A stretch of 64,000 bases of DNA from Rheinheimera sp. EpRS3 (GCF_001513785.1 NZ_LNQS01000012.1:1-64000); one strand, 5' to 3'. Numbered from the stretch's first letter, positions 26,609-37,586 are shown. A program made the numbers and translations. The notes: a model not told the origin generated them from the sequence alone.

Positions 26609-27385
26609 ATGAAAGCAGTATTTTTCCTTACCGTTGCCTTGCTGAGTGGCTGTTCGTTATTACCCAAACCGGCAATTAATATCTCTGCTGCCAGCATTGA
26701 CGCACCAAGTGCCTTGATGCAGGAGTTACAGCAAGGTAACAGACCCAGGCTGGCTATTCCGGTATCGGTATATACCTTTCGTGATCAAACCGGGCAATAT
26801 AAGCCTCAGGCAAATGTTTCCAGTTTCTCAACGGCCGTCACACAGGGCGCAACCTCGATACTGACTCAAACCTTACTGGACAGTGGCTGGTTTGCACCGC
26901 TTGAGCGTGAAGGGCTGCAAAACCTGCTGACAGAGCGCAAAATTCATGGCTCGAATAAAAAAGCGGCTGAACTGCCGCCGCTAAAAGAAGCCCGCTTGCT
27001 GTTTGAGGGCGGTATTATCAGTTATGAAACCAACCTGACAACCGGCGGTATTGGCGCGGAATACTTTGGTGTTGGTGCTTCTGAGCTATATCGGGAAGAT
27101 CAGGTCACTATTTATCTACGCGCGGTGGATGTGCATACCGGCCAGGTGTTGTTGTCTGTTGCCAGCAATAAAAAGGTATTTTCGCAGGAGCTGCGGGCCG
27201 GGCTGTTTCGTTATGTCTCATTAAATCGTTTATTGGAAGCTGAAGGCGGTTACTCAACCAACGAGCCGGTGCAGTACTGTGTGAAGCAGGCTATTGAAAC
27301 CGCCGTTGCTGAACTGATAAGCCAGGGCCAGCAACGAGGGTTTTGGCGGGCAGATACTCAGGCGGGCCTTACCAGCGAAGGGTGA
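26609..27385 (+). CDS. csgG: curli secretion channel CsgG
   Basis: A 258-residue outer-membrane lipoprotein. The lipobox LSGC puts the acylated cysteine at C15. The body matches CsgG (RLAIPVSVYTFRDQTGQYK, GWFAPLEREGLQNLLTERKI). It forms the nonameric pore for curlin export. It begins one base after csgF, and its last 28 bases overlap the end of the convergent csgD-like gene. Confidence 0.95.
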   Translation: MKAVFFLTVALLSGCSLLPKPAINISAASIDAPSALMQELQQGNRPRLAIPVSVYTFRDQTGQYKPQANVSSFSTAVTQGATSILTQTLLDSGWFAPLEREGLQNLLTERKIHGSNKKAAELPPLKEARLLFEGGIISYETNLTTGGIGAEYFGVGASELYREDQVTIYLRAVDVHTGQVLLSVASNKKVFSQELRAGLFRYVSLNRLLEAEGGYSTNEPVQYCVKQAIETAVAELISQGQQRGFWRADTQAGLTSEG

Positions 27386-28035
27386 TCGTTCCTACCGGGC
27401 TGCTGCAGCCAGCGCAGCAGCTCTACCCGGTTTCTGGCCTGGGTTTTACGGAAAATAGATGACATATGGGCTTTTACTGTGTGAGCACTGATATTAAGGT
27501 TGTCGGCAATCTCTTTATTACGCGAGCCTTCTGCCACCAGTTGAATAATACGTTTTTCCTGCCTGGTTAACAGGCTACTGTCTGTGACATGGCGCAGCCC
27601 GGCATTGGTGTTTAGCTTTTGCAACAAGAGTTCATCCAGCAATTCGGACATCACCGGCCGGGCATAATATAACTGGCCGTCCATCATGGTTTTCAAGGCG
27701 GTTAGCACCCGATCTAACTGCTCGTCGCGGTATATGGCACCGCGAATGCCGTTTACTAAGGCCTGGGTGGGGTTAAGCAAGGCACGTTCAGCCTGAAAAA
27801 AGAATAAAGGCGCTTTTTGCAGCAAACATTGCAGTTCTACGGACATGCCTTTTTTATTTAAATCTATACCATGGTAAGGGCAGGCCAGTAAGGTGCCGGC
27901 TTTAAGTTGCGGCATTTGTAATACATCTGAACGACTTTGTTGTTGCACTTTAATGCCGACAGACTGTGCCAGCAGTGAAATATTATGTACAGTTTCCTGC
28001 TCCGTCAGCACGATAAGTTTGACAAACTTATCCAT
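27358..28035 (-). CDS. csgD: CsgD-like LuxR-family transcription regulator
   Basis: A 225-residue regulator. The N-terminal part (about 1-130) is receiver-like but lacks a clear phosphorylation pocket, as in CsgD. The C-terminal LuxR helix-turn-helix (about 150-215) has LTRQEKRIIQLVAEGSRNKE and HTVKAHMSSIFRKT. It starts at ATG behind GGAGAG. In E. coli csgD heads the csgDEFG operon. Here it is convergent with the curli operon and shares 28 bases with csgG. The role as curli activator is inferred from place and family. Confidence 0.85.
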   Translation of the reverse strand: MDKFVKLIVLTEQETVHNISLLAQSVGIKVQQQSRSDVLQMPQLKAGTLLACPYHGIDLNKKGMSVELQCLLQKAPLFFFQAERALLNPTQALVNGIRGAIYRDEQLDRVLTALKTMMDGQLYYARPVMSELLDELLLQKLNTNAGLRHVTDSSLLTRQEKRIIQLVAEGSRNKEIADNLNISAHTVKAHMSSIFRKTQARNRVELLRWLQQPGRNDHPSLVRPA

Positions 28036-28170
28036 TTACTTCTCTCCGAAAAACAATCAAATTCTCCCGTCAGCAAACGTCATACTGAACCTGTGTTTAG
28101 TAATATGCAACCATTTAACGTTCAGTGCAAAGCGTGCTAGCATAGCAAAATTGACTTACAGGGAGTTGTT

Positions 28171-28635
28171 ATGCCAAGGAAAATCTTGTTTGTTTGTCTG
28201 GGGAATGTCTGTCGTTCGCCCACGGCTCATGCGGTTATGCGCTATAAAGCGGCGCAATATGCCATGGCGGTTGAAATAGAATCGGCAGGTACCAGCGCAT
28301 CCCATCGTGGTGAAGCGCCAGATCCGCGCAGCGTGCGTGAGGGGCTGGCGAAAGGTTATAAATTTAACGGCATAACATCCAGGCCGGTAAAAGAGCAGGA
28401 TTTTGCCTATTACGACCTGATCCTGGCAATGGATAAGGATAATTTGCAGGAGTTAAGCCGTCGTTGCCCGCCAGAGCAGCAGCATAAGCTGCAGTTATTT
28501 TTGCAGTACCATCCAGAGTTTCCTGCCATAAATGAAGTACCTGATCCCTATTATGGCGGCAGCCGGGGCTTTGAGCTGGTACTGCAGCTGATTGAACAAG
28601 GCTGTGATGGTTTGGTGGAATTTCTGTCAGATTAA
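28171..28635 (+). CDS. low-molecular-weight protein tyrosine phosphatase
   Basis: A 154-residue cytoplasmic phosphatase with the active-site loop C9-LGNVC-R15-S and the general acid D125 in PDPYYGG. Length and motifs are typical. The surroundings give no hint of a matching tyrosine kinase or polysaccharide cluster, so the substrate is unknown. Confidence 0.95.
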   Translation: MPRKILFVCLGNVCRSPTAHAVMRYKAAQYAMAVEIESAGTSASHRGEAPDPRSVREGLAKGYKFNGITSRPVKEQDFAYYDLILAMDKDNLQELSRRCPPEQQHKLQLFLQYHPEFPAINEVPDPYYGGSRGFELVLQLIEQGCDGLVEFLSD

Positions 28636-28793
28636 CGCTTTGGCTTGGTGTAACTGAGCAAAACAGCAGCAGTTTTTCACCTGCAGATAAAATTGTCATA
28701 AATTATGCCATGTTCAGCATTGAATTTACGTCCAGAAGTCTATAACTTGCATGGCAATTCATCAGACTCATCATCAAATATAGGAAAATCATC

Positions 28794-30143
28794 GTGACCA
28801 CCTGGACGCCTCAAAGCTGGCGCAGCTTACCGATCCAACAGCAACCAAGCTATAAAGATCAGGATTTGCTGCACCGTGTTGAACAGCAATTACATAAATA
28901 TCCGCCACTGGTGTTTGCCCAGGAAACGCGGGATCTGTTTAGCCAGTTGGGCCAGGTTGCTGAAGGTCAGGGTTTTTTATTGCAAGGTGGCGATTGCGCC
29001 GAAAGCTTTAACGATTTTAACGCACCTAAAATTCGCGACACCTTTAAAGTATTGCTGCAAATGGCGGTAGTGTTGACGTTTGCCGGTGGTTTGCCGGTAG
29101 TAAAGGTCGCCCGTATGGCAGGGCAATATGCCAAGCCGCGCTCCAGCGATCTGGAAACGATTAATGGTGTGTCATTGCCAAGCTACCGCGGTGACATTGT
29201 TAACAGCTTTGAGTTTACTGAAGCGGCGAGGTTGCCAGACCCAAACCGGTTAACCACGGCTTATCATCACTCAGCCGCTACGCTGAATTTACTGCGCGCT
29301 TTTGCTCAGGGCGGTCTGGCCGATTTACATCAGGTTAGTAAGTGGAATATGGGCTTTGTTGAGTCTAACCCGCTAAAAGATCGCTATCAGGATGTCGCCC
29401 AGCGTATTCAGGAAGCGTTGCGCTTTATGGAGATTTGCGGAATTACCGGACAAAACTCGCCGTCTATCCGTGAAACCCAGTTGTATACATCGCATGAAGC
29501 CTTGTTGCTAAACTACGAAGAAGCGCTGACAAGGCGTGATTCATTAACCGGTGACTGGTATGACTGCTCGGCCCACATGGTGTGGATTGGCGAGCGTACG
29601 CGGCAGTTGGATCATGCGCATATTGAATTTTTCCGTGGCATTCACAACCCGGTTGGCGTAAAAGTGGGCCCGGGTATGCAACCGGACGATCTGATCCGCT
29701 TAATTGATGCGTTAAACCCGAACAATGTCGCCGGGCGCTTAACCCTGATCACCCGTATGGGCGCCGACAAACTGGCTGATAAATTACCTGCTTTAGTACG
29801 TAAAGTGCAGCAGGAAGGCCGTAAAGTAGTGTGGAGCTCAGATCCGATGCACGGCAATACGGTAAAAGCGAGTAACGACTACAAAACCCGTGACTTCGAA
29901 GCCATCTTACGCGAAATCCGCAATTTCTTTGCGGTGCACAAAGCAGAAGGCAGCCATGCCGGTGGTATTCACCTGGAAATGACCGGTGAGCATGTAACCG
30001 AATGTACCGGCGGTGCTTATGGTTTGAGTGAGCACGATTTGGGTAAACGCTACTTCACCCAGTGCGATCCGCGGTTAAATGCTGATCAGGTACTGGAATT
30101 AGCCTTCCTGATTGCCGATACTCTACGCACTGCGCGTAAATAA
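28794..30143 (+). CDS. class II 3-deoxy-7-phosphoheptulonate (DAHP) synthase
   Basis: First step of the shikimate pathway: joins PEP and erythrose 4-phosphate. The 449-residue protein is of the plant/actinobacterial type II class ([10 protein letters not shown] near 67, [14 protein letters not shown] near 105, DPMHGNT near 349), not the AroFGH class of enterics. It starts with GTG 28794, with AGGA 8 bases upstream. No leader peptide or clear TyrR/TrpR site was found in the 150 bases before it. Confidence 0.95.
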   Translation: MTTWTPQSWRSLPIQQQPSYKDQDLLHRVEQQLHKYPPLVFAQETRDLFSQLGQVAEGQGFLLQGGDCAESFNDFNAPKIRDTFKVLLQMAVVLTFAGGLPVVKVARMAGQYAKPRSSDLETINGVSLPSYRGDIVNSFEFTEAARLPDPNRLTTAYHHSAATLNLLRAFAQGGLADLHQVSKWNMGFVESNPLKDRYQDVAQRIQEALRFMEICGITGQNSPSIRETQLYTSHEALLLNYEEALTRRDSLTGDWYDCSAHMVWIGERTRQLDHAHIEFFRGIHNPVGVKVGPGMQPDDLIRLIDALNPNNVAGRLTLITRMGADKLADKLPALVRKVQQEGRKVVWSSDPMHGNTVKASNDYKTRDFEAILREIRNFFAVHKAEGSHAGGIHLEMTGEHVTECTGGAYGLSEHDLGKRYFTQCDPRLNADQVLELAFLIADTLRTARK

Positions 30144-30165
30144 TCACGCGCTCAAAGGAGCGTAA

Positions 30166-31245
30166 GTGTTATCAGGACAACAAGCTCAGGATGACGCTGG
30201 CCAGTATTCTACTGCTGGTCAGCGTTATTGTATCGGCATAGTGGGGGCAGGTAGTGTGGGCTGCTATCTTGGTGCTTACTTATGCCAGGACAGTGCGCTG
30301 GATGTTAAATTTTTCGGTCGCGAAACCATGGCACTGGAACTGGCCGCTAATGGTTTAAGCGCCACCTCCTGTGATCATCAGGCCTATTTTGCCCAGCCCG
30401 TTGCCTTTTATAGCTCACTTAACAGCCTCATTGAGTGCGATGTGGTGCTACTGACAGTAAAAGCCCCCGCATTAGTGCCGATGCTGACCCAGCTAAAACG
30501 TTTTTTACGCCCTGAAGTACCGGTGGTCGCAATGCAAAACGGTATTGGCATTGGTGAAATGCTAACTCAGGATTTGGCTAATCCGGTATTGCGCGCCATA
30601 GTGCCGTTTAACGTAGTAAAAAACCGCGCTGGTCAGTTTCATCGCGCCACCGCGGGTAACATTGTCTGGCAGCAAAGCCAGCATACAGCGGTAAATTATG
30701 TCATTAGCGTGTTTAATCATTTGCAGTTACCGGTGCAAACGACCACAGATATTACGGCTGCCGAATACGGTAAACTGTTGCTTAACCTCAACAATGCTCT
30801 AAATGCGATCAGTAATGTCCCGCTGAAACAGCAGCTGTTGGACACAGACTGCCGTTTGCTACTTGCAATGGCCATGCAGGAATGGTTGGCGATATGCAGT
30901 AAAGCAAAAATCCGGCCGGTACCGTACACCAGATTGCCTAACGCTATGCTGCCCTGGTTACTACGTTTGCCGACCATATTGTTCCGCCGCTTATTCCATC
31001 ACATGGCCGCTAAGATGCTGGCGATGGATGAACAAGCGCACTCGTCAATGTGGGACGACATTCAGGCGAAAAAGCGCACAGAAATCATGTTTTTAAATGG
31101 CGCAGTGGTGCGGATGGGCCAACTTTATCAGCTACCCACTCCGGTGAATACCTTACTGGTTGAGCAAATAAAACGGCTGGAAAGCGGCGAAGCTGAGCCG
31201 CTTTCGATTAGTGAAATACTGCAGCAAGTGAAGTTAGAAAGTTAA
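30166..31245 (+). CDS. panE: 2-dehydropantoate 2-reductase
   Basis: Reduces ketopantoate with NADPH in pantothenate synthesis. The 359-residue protein has the Rossmann motif [14 protein letters not shown] at about 24-37 after an N-terminal extension of some 20 residues, and the [12 protein letters not shown] segment near 205 typical of ApbA/PanE. GTG start with AAGGAG six bases before. Its stop overlaps the stop of the convergent ppsR by 4 bases. Confidence 0.88.
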   Translation: MLSGQQAQDDAGQYSTAGQRYCIGIVGAGSVGCYLGAYLCQDSALDVKFFGRETMALELAANGLSATSCDHQAYFAQPVAFYSSLNSLIECDVVLLTVKAPALVPMLTQLKRFLRPEVPVVAMQNGIGIGEMLTQDLANPVLRAIVPFNVVKNRAGQFHRATAGNIVWQQSQHTAVNYVISVFNHLQLPVQTTTDITAAEYGKLLLNLNNALNAISNVPLKQQLLDTDCRLLLAMAMQEWLAICSKAKIRPVPYTRLPNAMLPWLLRLPTILFRRLFHHMAAKMLAMDEQAHSSMWDDIQAKKRTEIMFLNGAVVRMGQLYQLPTPVNTLLVEQIKRLESGEAEPLSISEILQQVKLES

Positions 31246-32051
31246 TATTTATGCCGTTTAAGCCCGGTTTTAGCGATAATTTTCGCTGAAATTTCCTCAA
31301 TCGACAGGTGTGTTGAGTTTAAGAACGGGATTTGTTCGCGCTGGTATAAGTTTTCTACCTCGGCCAGCTCCAGCTGGCACTGACGCAGTGATGCATAGCG
31401 GCTATTGGCACGGCGTTGCTCGCGAATTTGGCTTAAGCGCTCGGCGGTGATGGTTAAACCAAACATCTTACTCTTATTACGTTTTAATACCTCTGGTAAA
31501 CCTAGTTGCTCCATATCCTCCTCCACAAACGGATAATTTGCTGCTTTAATACCGTATTGCAGTGCCAGATACAGGCTGGTCGGGGTTTTGCCAGAGCGGC
31601 TTACGCCCACCAGAATAATATCGGCCTGATCAAAATTTTTCAGATTAGAACCATCATCATTGGCCAGGGCAAAATTAACCGCATCAATACGAAAATCATA
31701 ACTTTGTTCATGGATGCTGTGAGTTCGGTGGGTTTTGGGCACCGGTGCCACGCCAAGCTCGCGCTGGATGGGCTCGACAAAGGTATTGAGGAAGTCATAA
31801 CAGACGCCATTACTGCTGTTAATAATCTGCCGTAACCGGTCATCAACAAAGGTTTGAAAGATTAACGGCCGTTGTCCCGTTGTTTTATAACGATCGTTAA
31901 TACGCTGTTTTACTTGCTCCGCCATATCGGCAGTTTCAACAAACGGGATGGTAACATGCTCAAATTGTGCAGGAAAAAGAGTAAGTAAGGCATGGCCAAA
32001 CACTTCTGCGGTAATGGCGGTTCCATCTGAAATATAAAAGGCTGTACGCAC
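31242..32051 (-). CDS. ppsR: PEP synthase regulatory protein (bifunctional kinase/phosphorylase)
   Basis: A 269-residue DUF299 protein that turns PEP synthase off by ADP-dependent phosphorylation and on by phosphate-dependent removal. It shows [10 protein letters not shown] at the N-terminus and the nucleotide-binding [11 protein letters not shown] near 150. It starts with GTG at 32051 behind GGAG. It is divergent from its target ppsA, as expected for a regulator-target pair. Confidence 0.95.
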   Translation of the reverse strand: MRTAFYISDGTAITAEVFGHALLTLFPAQFEHVTIPFVETADMAEQVKQRINDRYKTTGQRPLIFQTFVDDRLRQIINSSNGVCYDFLNTFVEPIQRELGVAPVPKTHRTHSIHEQSYDFRIDAVNFALANDDGSNLKNFDQADIILVGVSRSGKTPTSLYLALQYGIKAANYPFVEEDMEQLGLPEVLKRNKSKMFGLTITAERLSQIREQRRANSRYASLRQCQLELAEVENLYQREQIPFLNSTHLSIEEISAKIIAKTGLKRHKY

Positions 32052-32147
32052 CGAAAACTCCGTTTTGTTGTTATAAAATTACATTGAAATTAAGGTTTTA
32101 ATTAGCCCTGACGCCAGTGTAAAATCGTCTGGCCCTGTAATGCTGGA

Positions 32148-32159
32148 TGTAAGCTTACA
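32148..32159. promoter_or_regulatory. 12-bp palindrome in the ppsR-ppsA control region
   Basis: TGTAAGCTTACA (32148-32159) is a perfect palindrome about 30 bases before the ppsA start, in a 137-bp divergent gap. It resembles the arms of a HexR-type site but lacks the central spacer, so the regulator is not assigned. Confidence 0.35.
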
Positions 32160-32188
32160 CGCCATACGACAAAAATTGGAGACGAACT

Positions 32189-34579
32189 GTGCAAGAATTT
32201 GTGATTTGGTATGAAAACCTGGGAATGCACGATGTAAACCGGGTGGGGGGCAAAAATGCCTCACTGGGTGAAATGATCAGTAATCTGGCAAACGCCGGGG
32301 TACAGGTACCGGGTGGCTTTGCTACCACAGCCTACGCTTTTAACCAATTTCTTGAACAAAGCGGCGTTAATGAGCGCATTTATCAGCTGCTCGACGGCCT
32401 GGATGTCGACGATGTAACCGCACTGGCTAAAGCCGGTGCCCAAATACGCCAATGGGTTATCGATACACCGTTTCAACCAGAGTTAGAGCAGGCCATTCGC
32501 CAGGCTTACCAACAACTGCACCCGGATGCTGCGCAGGATGTGTCTTTTGCCGTACGTTCATCAGCAACTGCCGAAGATATGCCTGATGCGTCTTTTGCCG
32601 GCCAGCAGGAAACCTTCTTAAACGTGCGCGGCTATGATGCCGTGATCATTGCTATTAAACATGTGTTTGCCTCGTTATTTAACGACCGCGCCATTTCTTA
32701 CCGTGTGCATCAGGGCTATGACCACCGTGGTGTGGCGTTATCAGCTGGCGTACAGAAAATGGTGCGCTCCGATTTAGCTTCATCCGGCGTTATGTTCAGC
32801 ATTGATACTGAGTCGGGCTTTGAAGAGGTGGTGTTTATTACTTCTTCTTACGGCTTAGGTGAAATGGTGGTGCAGGGCGCCGTTAACCCGGACGAATTCT
32901 ATGTGCACAAACCCACACTGGCGGCTGGCCGCCCGGCAGTGGTAAAGCGCAATTTAGGCAGTAAAAAAGTCGAGATGATTTACTCCGGCGAGCAAGGCCA
33001 CGGCAAGCAGGTTAAGGTGGTGGATATTGAACCACAGCGCAGCCGACAGTTCTCGTTAACCGATGCCGAAGTAGAAGAGCTGGCCAAACAAGCCGTGATT
33101 ATTGCTAAGCACTATGGCCGCGCGATGGATATCGAGTGGGCAAAAGATGGTAACGACGGCAAGTTGTATATCGTGCAGGCGCGGCCGGAAACGGTAAAAA
33201 GCCGCGAAGACAGCAACAGTATGGAGCGCTTCCAACTATTGGCGAAAGCACCGGTGTTGGTCGAGGGCCGGGCTATTGGCCAACGTATTGGTGCCGGTAC
33301 TGCGAAGGTGCTTAAAGGCATAGAGCAGATGGACCAAATTCAGCCGGGCGATGTGTTAGTAACTGACATGACCGATCCGGACTGGGAACCGATCATGAAG
33401 CGGACGTCGGCTATTGTTACCAATCGAGGTGGCCGTACCTGCCATGCTGCCATTATTGCCCGCGAGCTGGGTATTCCGGCAGTAGTGGGTTGTGGCGATG
33501 CTACGGCAAAAATTAAAACCGGCCAGCAAGTTACCGTGTCTTGTGCCGAAGGCGATACCGGCTTTATTTATGACGGTAAGCTGGAGTATAAAGTTGTCAG
33601 CAGCCGCGTTGATCAAATGCCAAAGCTGGATTTGAAAATAATGATGAATGTCGGCAATCCGGAGCGGGCATTCTCGTTTGCCAGGTTGCCGCATGCCGGT
33701 ATTGGTCTGGCACGGCTGGAATTTATTATTAACCGCATGATTGGCGTGCACCCTAAGGCATTGCTGAATTTTGATGCGCAAACCCCGGAGCTTAAAGCGA
33801 CCATCAGTGACATGATTGCCGGCTATGCTGACCCGGTCGAATTTTACATTGCCAAGCTGACCGAAGGCATCGCCACTTTAGCCTGTGCTTTTGCGCCGCA
33901 AAAAGTGATAGTGCGGATGTCGGATTTTAAATCGAATGAATACGCCAATTTAGTTGGTGGGCGCCAGTATGAGCCGCACGAAGAAAACCCGATGATCGGC
34001 TTTCGTGGCGCCTCGCGTTATATCTCTAAAGATTTCCGCGATTGCTTTGCCTTAGAAGTTGAGGCGTTAAAGCGGGTACGCAATGTGATGGGCTTTACCA
34101 ATGTTGAGGTAATGATCCCGTTTGTGCGTACTTTGGGCGAAGCAAGCAGCGTAATCGATTTGCTGGCAGAGCACGGCTTAAAGCGCGGCGATAATGGCCT
34201 ACGGGTTATTATGATGTGCGAGTTGCCATCGAACGCCTTGTTGGCAGAAGAGTTTTTAGAATACTTCGATGGCTTCTCAATTGGTTCGAACGACTTAACC
34301 CAGTTAACCCTGGGGCTGGACAGAGACAGCGGCCTGATAGCCCACTTGTTTGATGAGCGTAACCCGGCAATTTACAAATTGCTGGAAATGGCCATTAAAA
34401 CCTGTAAAGCCAAAGGTAAATATATTGGTATTTGTGGCCAGGGGCCGTCGGATCATGAAGACTTCGCCGCCTGGTTAATGCAGCAGGGCATTGACAGCGT
34501 ATCGCTGAACCCGGATACCGTGCTGGAAACCTGGCTGTATCTGGCCGAGAAGTATGGCTCACAACACGGTAAACAATAA
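32189..34579 (+). CDS. ppsA: phosphoenolpyruvate synthase
   Basis: Converts pyruvate and ATP to PEP, AMP and phosphate during gluconeogenesis. The 796-residue protein has an N-terminal ATP-grasp domain, the swivelling phosphohistidine domain with H419 in [19 protein letters not shown], and the C-terminal PEP-binding barrel ([16 protein letters not shown]). GTG start with GGAG upstream. A terminator follows. Confidence 0.97.
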   Translation: MQEFVIWYENLGMHDVNRVGGKNASLGEMISNLANAGVQVPGGFATTAYAFNQFLEQSGVNERIYQLLDGLDVDDVTALAKAGAQIRQWVIDTPFQPELEQAIRQAYQQLHPDAAQDVSFAVRSSATAEDMPDASFAGQQETFLNVRGYDAVIIAIKHVFASLFNDRAISYRVHQGYDHRGVALSAGVQKMVRSDLASSGVMFSIDTESGFEEVVFITSSYGLGEMVVQGAVNPDEFYVHKPTLAAGRPAVVKRNLGSKKVEMIYSGEQGHGKQVKVVDIEPQRSRQFSLTDAEVEELAKQAVIIAKHYGRAMDIEWAKDGNDGKLYIVQARPETVKSREDSNSMERFQLLAKAPVLVEGRAIGQRIGAGTAKVLKGIEQMDQIQPGDVLVTDMTDPDWEPIMKRTSAIVTNRGGRTCHAAIIARELGIPAVVGCGDATAKIKTGQQVTVSCAEGDTGFIYDGKLEYKVVSSRVDQMPKLDLKIMMNVGNPERAFSFARLPHAGIGLARLEFIINRMIGVHPKALLNFDAQTPELKATISDMIAGYADPVEFYIAKLTEGIATLACAFAPQKVIVRMSDFKSNEYANLVGGRQYEPHEENPMIGFRGASRYISKDFRDCFALEVEALKRVRNVMGFTNVEVMIPFVRTLGEASSVIDLLAEHGLKRGDNGLRVIMMCELPSNALLAEEFLEYFDGFSIGSNDLTQLTLGLDRDSGLIAHLFDERNPAIYKLLEMAIKTCKAKGKYIGICGQGPSDHEDFAAWLMQQGIDSVSLNPDTVLETWLYLAEKYGSQHGKQ

Positions 34580-34607
34580 TTTGTTAGCCTTATGATGTTG
34601 CTGGAAA

Positions 34608-34630
34608 AGCCCCTTTACAGGGGCTTTTTT
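34608..34630 (+). terminator. intrinsic terminator after ppsA
   Basis: AGCCCC (34608-34613) pairs with GGGGCT (34620-34625), then T-run to 34630. Confidence 0.85.
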
Positions 34631-34732
34631 ATACCAGCTGCACGGTATGGCATCACTTTGATACAAAAGCTGATTGTGATTTGTATCACTTCAGCACATA
34701 GTAAATAGCTTAACCCCACGAAGGAGCCAACA

Positions 34733-35419
34733 ATGCGTGAACTCTATATTGCCAATAAAAATTATTCTTCCTGGTCATTGCGGCCCTGGGTGTTAATGCA
34801 CCAGCTGAATATTCCGTTTATTGAACAATTGGTGCCTTTTAGCCAGCAGGGCAACTTTGAAAAATTCCGCACTTTTTCACCTTCGGGTAAAGTGCCATGT
34901 TTAGTACAAAAAGACATCGTGGTATGGGATTCACTGGCCATTGCCGAATATCTGTATGAAACTTACCCGGCAGTATGGCCAAAAGATGCAAAAGCCCGGG
35001 CATTCGCCCGCTGCGCGGCGGCAGAAATGCACTCTGGCTTTAGTACACTGCGTAATACTTGCGGCATGAGCTGTGGCCACCGGGTAAAGTTGCATCAGGT
35101 AACGCCGGCTCTTTTGCTAGATATTGACCGCTTAAGTGAATTATTTGAGCAGGGGATCCGGCATTTTGGCGGGCCATTTTTAGCCGGTAAAGCGTTTTGT
35201 GCTGCAGATGCGTTTTTTGCGCCGGTGGCATTTCGTATGCAAAGCTACGGTTTGCCGTTTAGTAAAGTCGCTACCAACTATCTACAACACTTGTTAGCGT
35301 TACCGGCAATGCAGGATTGGTATAAGCAGGCGTTAGCAGAGCCTTGGGTTGATCAGGCGCATGATGATGAAATCGCCGCTGCCGGGCAAATTATCGCAGA
35401 TCAGCGGCAAACCAGCTAA
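34733..35419 (+). CDS. glutathione S-transferase family protein
   Basis: A 228-residue protein with N-terminal thioredoxin-like fold (LYIANKNYSSWSLRPWVL, SPSGKVPCL, and WDSLAIAEYL for glutathione binding) and an all-helical C-terminal part. NYSSWS with a serine near residue 13 is typical of a zeta/maleylacetoacetate-isomerase-like bacterial subgroup. The substrate cannot be read. ATG has AAGGAG upstream; monocistronic. Confidence 0.9.
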   Translation: MRELYIANKNYSSWSLRPWVLMHQLNIPFIEQLVPFSQQGNFEKFRTFSPSGKVPCLVQKDIVVWDSLAIAEYLYETYPAVWPKDAKARAFARCAAAEMHSGFSTLRNTCGMSCGHRVKLHQVTPALLLDIDRLSELFEQGIRHFGGPFLAGKAFCAADAFFAPVAFRMQSYGLPFSKVATNYLQHLLALPAMQDWYKQALAEPWVDQAHDDEIAAAGQIIADQRQTS

Positions 35420-35501
35420 CGGCGTAGCAATTCTAGTTTTGCTGTGGCAAATTAAGCGGCGTATAACACAATTAGCTTAAAAATAATTATAAGGAAGGGA
35501 A

Positions 35502-37022
35502 ATGGAAGGCTTTATTAGTGCGCTAAATGGCATTATCTGGAGCCCGGCGCTGATTTACTTGTGTCTCGGCGCTGGCTTATTTTACTCAATACTGACCCGG
35601 TTTGCGCAGGTTCGCCATTTTAAAGAAATGTGCAAACTGCTGCTGAACAATACTGAATCAGACAAAGGTATCTCGTCATTTCAGGCACTGGCAGTGTCGT
35701 TATCTGGCCGGGTTGGTGTGGGCAATATCGCTGGTGTGGCGGCAGCTATTGGCTTTGGTGGCCCCGGTGCCGTGTTCTGGATGTGGGTTGTCGCATTTTT
35801 AGGCGCCAGTACGGCCTATGTTGAATCCACGCTGGGGCAAATTTATAAAGTTGAAGAAAACGGCCAGTATCGCGGTGGCCCGGCTTACTATTTTGAGCGT
35901 TGCCTTGGTTGGCGCTGGTTGGGTATTTTGTTTGCTATTTCTGCCATTATTGGCTGTGGTATCTTCTTGCCGGGTGTGCAGGCCAATGCTGTAGGCAATG
36001 CTGTAACGCAGGTTTTCGGCGATGGCAATATGGTGGTTACCAGTTTTGGTGAAGTGGGTACCCATAAACTGATTGCGCTGGCAGTGATCCTTATCGTGCT
36101 GGCGTTTATTATTTTCGGCGGTATTAAGCGTATTGCCCACTTTACCCAGATCGTTGTGCCCTTTATGGCGCTTGGCTACATTGTGCTGGCACTGATCGTA
36201 GTATTTCTTAACCTGGATAAAGTGCCAGACGTGTTTAGCATGATATTCACCGATGCCTTTACTGCGCAGGCTGGTTTTGGTGCTGCCATTGGCTGGGGGG
36301 TAAAACGGGGTATTTACTCGAATGAAGCTGGCCAGGGCACAGGCCCGCATGCAGCAGCTGCGGCTGAAGTTGACCATCCATCACAGCAAGGTTTAGTGCA
36401 GGCGTTTTCTGTGTATGTTGATACCCTGTTTGTTTGCACCGCCACAGCGTTAATGATTTTAATTACGCAGCAGTACAATATTCAAACTGAGAACTTTAAT
36501 GCCGCCACTGGTGTTGGCACTATGATCCTGCAGAACGTTGATGCGGCCACCGAAGTAGCTTCACCAGCCTTTACGCAAATGGCGTTGTTAAGTGTGTTTG
36601 GTCAGTTTGGCCAGGTATTTGCCGGCCTGGCTATTTTCTTCTTCGCTTTTACCACCATTTTGGCGTACTACTACATTACTGAAACTAACGTGGCTTATTT
36701 AAACCGGGTGTTTAATAACAAACTGCCCAATATCGTATTTAAGCTGTTATTGATGTTTATGGTGGCCTACGGCACGGTAAACAGCGCTGGTTATATCTGG
36801 AATATCGGAGATATAGGCGTAGGCTTAATGGCCTGGGTTAACGTGGTCGGTATTCTGGTAATATTTTTTATGTATAAGCCGACTATGCGTTGCCTGCGCG
36901 ATTTTGAAGAGCAGAAAAAGGCTGGCGGCCCCATTAGCTTTGATCCGGTAAAACTGGGCATCAAAAACGCGACGTTCTGGGAAAAGCGGTTGGCTAATAA
37001 ACAGCAGCAAGAGCAGAAATAA
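35502..37022 (+). CDS. sodium:alanine (AGCS family) symporter
   Basis: A 506-residue inner-membrane carrier with about ten hydrophobic segments. The AGCS signature regions are seen: SLSGRVGVGNIAGVA near 67, GGPAYYFER near 125 and SNEAGQGTGPHAAAAAEVDHP near 272. It imports alanine or glycine with Na+. ATG has GGAAGGG upstream; a strong terminator follows. Confidence 0.94.
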   Translation: MEGFISALNGIIWSPALIYLCLGAGLFYSILTRFAQVRHFKEMCKLLLNNTESDKGISSFQALAVSLSGRVGVGNIAGVAAAIGFGGPGAVFWMWVVAFLGASTAYVESTLGQIYKVEENGQYRGGPAYYFERCLGWRWLGILFAISAIIGCGIFLPGVQANAVGNAVTQVFGDGNMVVTSFGEVGTHKLIALAVILIVLAFIIFGGIKRIAHFTQIVVPFMALGYIVLALIVVFLNLDKVPDVFSMIFTDAFTAQAGFGAAIGWGVKRGIYSNEAGQGTGPHAAAAAEVDHPSQQGLVQAFSVYVDTLFVCTATALMILITQQYNIQTENFNAATGVGTMILQNVDAATEVASPAFTQMALLSVFGQFGQVFAGLAIFFFAFTTILAYYYITETNVAYLNRVFNNKLPNIVFKLLLMFMVAYGTVNSAGYIWNIGDIGVGLMAWVNVVGILVIFFMYKPTMRCLRDFEEQKKAGGPISFDPVKLGIKNATFWEKRLANKQQQEQK

Positions 37023-37050
37023 GTTAACCGAATCGGTAAAACCTAATTGC

Positions 37051-37077
37051 AGCCCGGCCTAAGTGCCGGGCTTTTTT
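37051..37077 (+). terminator. intrinsic terminator after the AGCS symporter
   Basis: AGCCCGGC (37051-37058) pairs with GCCGGGCT (37065-37072), followed by T-run to 37077. Confidence 0.88.
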
Positions 37078-37192
37078 ATCTGCCGGATTAGCAAGCGGCA
37101 TACTCGCTATGTCTGCTAGCGCACAGATACCGGCCTGTTGTTACGCCATTATGGTCTTGACTCTGCACTTTTGCAGCGTGAAGGAGCTAATG

Positions 37193-37540
37193 ATGCAAGT
37201 AATAAAACGTACCTTTGTTACCGCTGGTATAGTGCTGGCAGGCAGCTTGCTGCTTAGTAGCTGTGAGCGCGGCAATGTTAATGCTCAAACCGGTGCGCCG
37301 GATCTTAGCGTAACAACCGAAGACGGCAGTGGTGACGATGTTAATATCAGCACTGCGGTTAATACTGCCCTGATGGCAGATCCACAGTTGCAGCATTTAG
37401 ATATCCAGATAGAAACCCGCAAAGGTGATGTCAAGCTTTGGGGCCAGGTTGAAACTCAGGCGCAGCGCGAGCAAGCGGAGATGATTACCGCGGCAACCTC
37501 AGGTGTGCATTCGGTGAATAATCAGCTGGAAGTGAAATAA
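37193..37540 (+). CDS. BON-domain lipoprotein
   Basis: A 115-residue protein starting at the second of two ATG codons (37190, 37193), the one correctly spaced from AAGGAG. The signal ends at a lipobox LLSSC (C24), so it is probably an envelope lipoprotein. After a Gly/Asp-rich linker, one BON domain (about 50-115, VNTALMADPQL ... VKLWGQVET ... GVHSVNNQL) follows, of the OsmY/DolP type that binds membranes. It precedes a two-component system but is separated by a hairpin. Confidence 0.88.
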   Translation: MQVIKRTFVTAGIVLAGSLLLSSCERGNVNAQTGAPDLSVTTEDGSGDDVNISTAVNTALMADPQLQHLDIQIETRKGDVKLWGQVETQAQREQAEMITAATSGVHSVNNQLEVK

Positions 37541-37554
37541 TAACCTGCATCAAA

Positions 37555-37586
37555 CCGGTTTTAGCCAGCCTTAAAGCTAAAACCGG
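37555..37586 (+). terminator. hairpin after the BON gene (possible terminator)
   Basis: CCGGTTTTAGC (37555-37565) pairs perfectly with GCTAAAACCGG (37576-37586). The T-run is inside the stem rather than after it, so termination efficiency is uncertain. Confidence 0.5.

Noticed and set aside
32140-32165. HexR site for ppsA
   Set aside because: The palindrome has no central spacer as the HexR consensus needs; kept only as an unassigned site.
35799-36377. 192-residue minus-strand frame over the AGCS symporter
   Set aside because: Antisense shadow of a well-supported transporter.
37555-37586. Strong terminator that would isolate the two-component genes
   Set aside because: No T-run after the stem, so it is listed only as possible.
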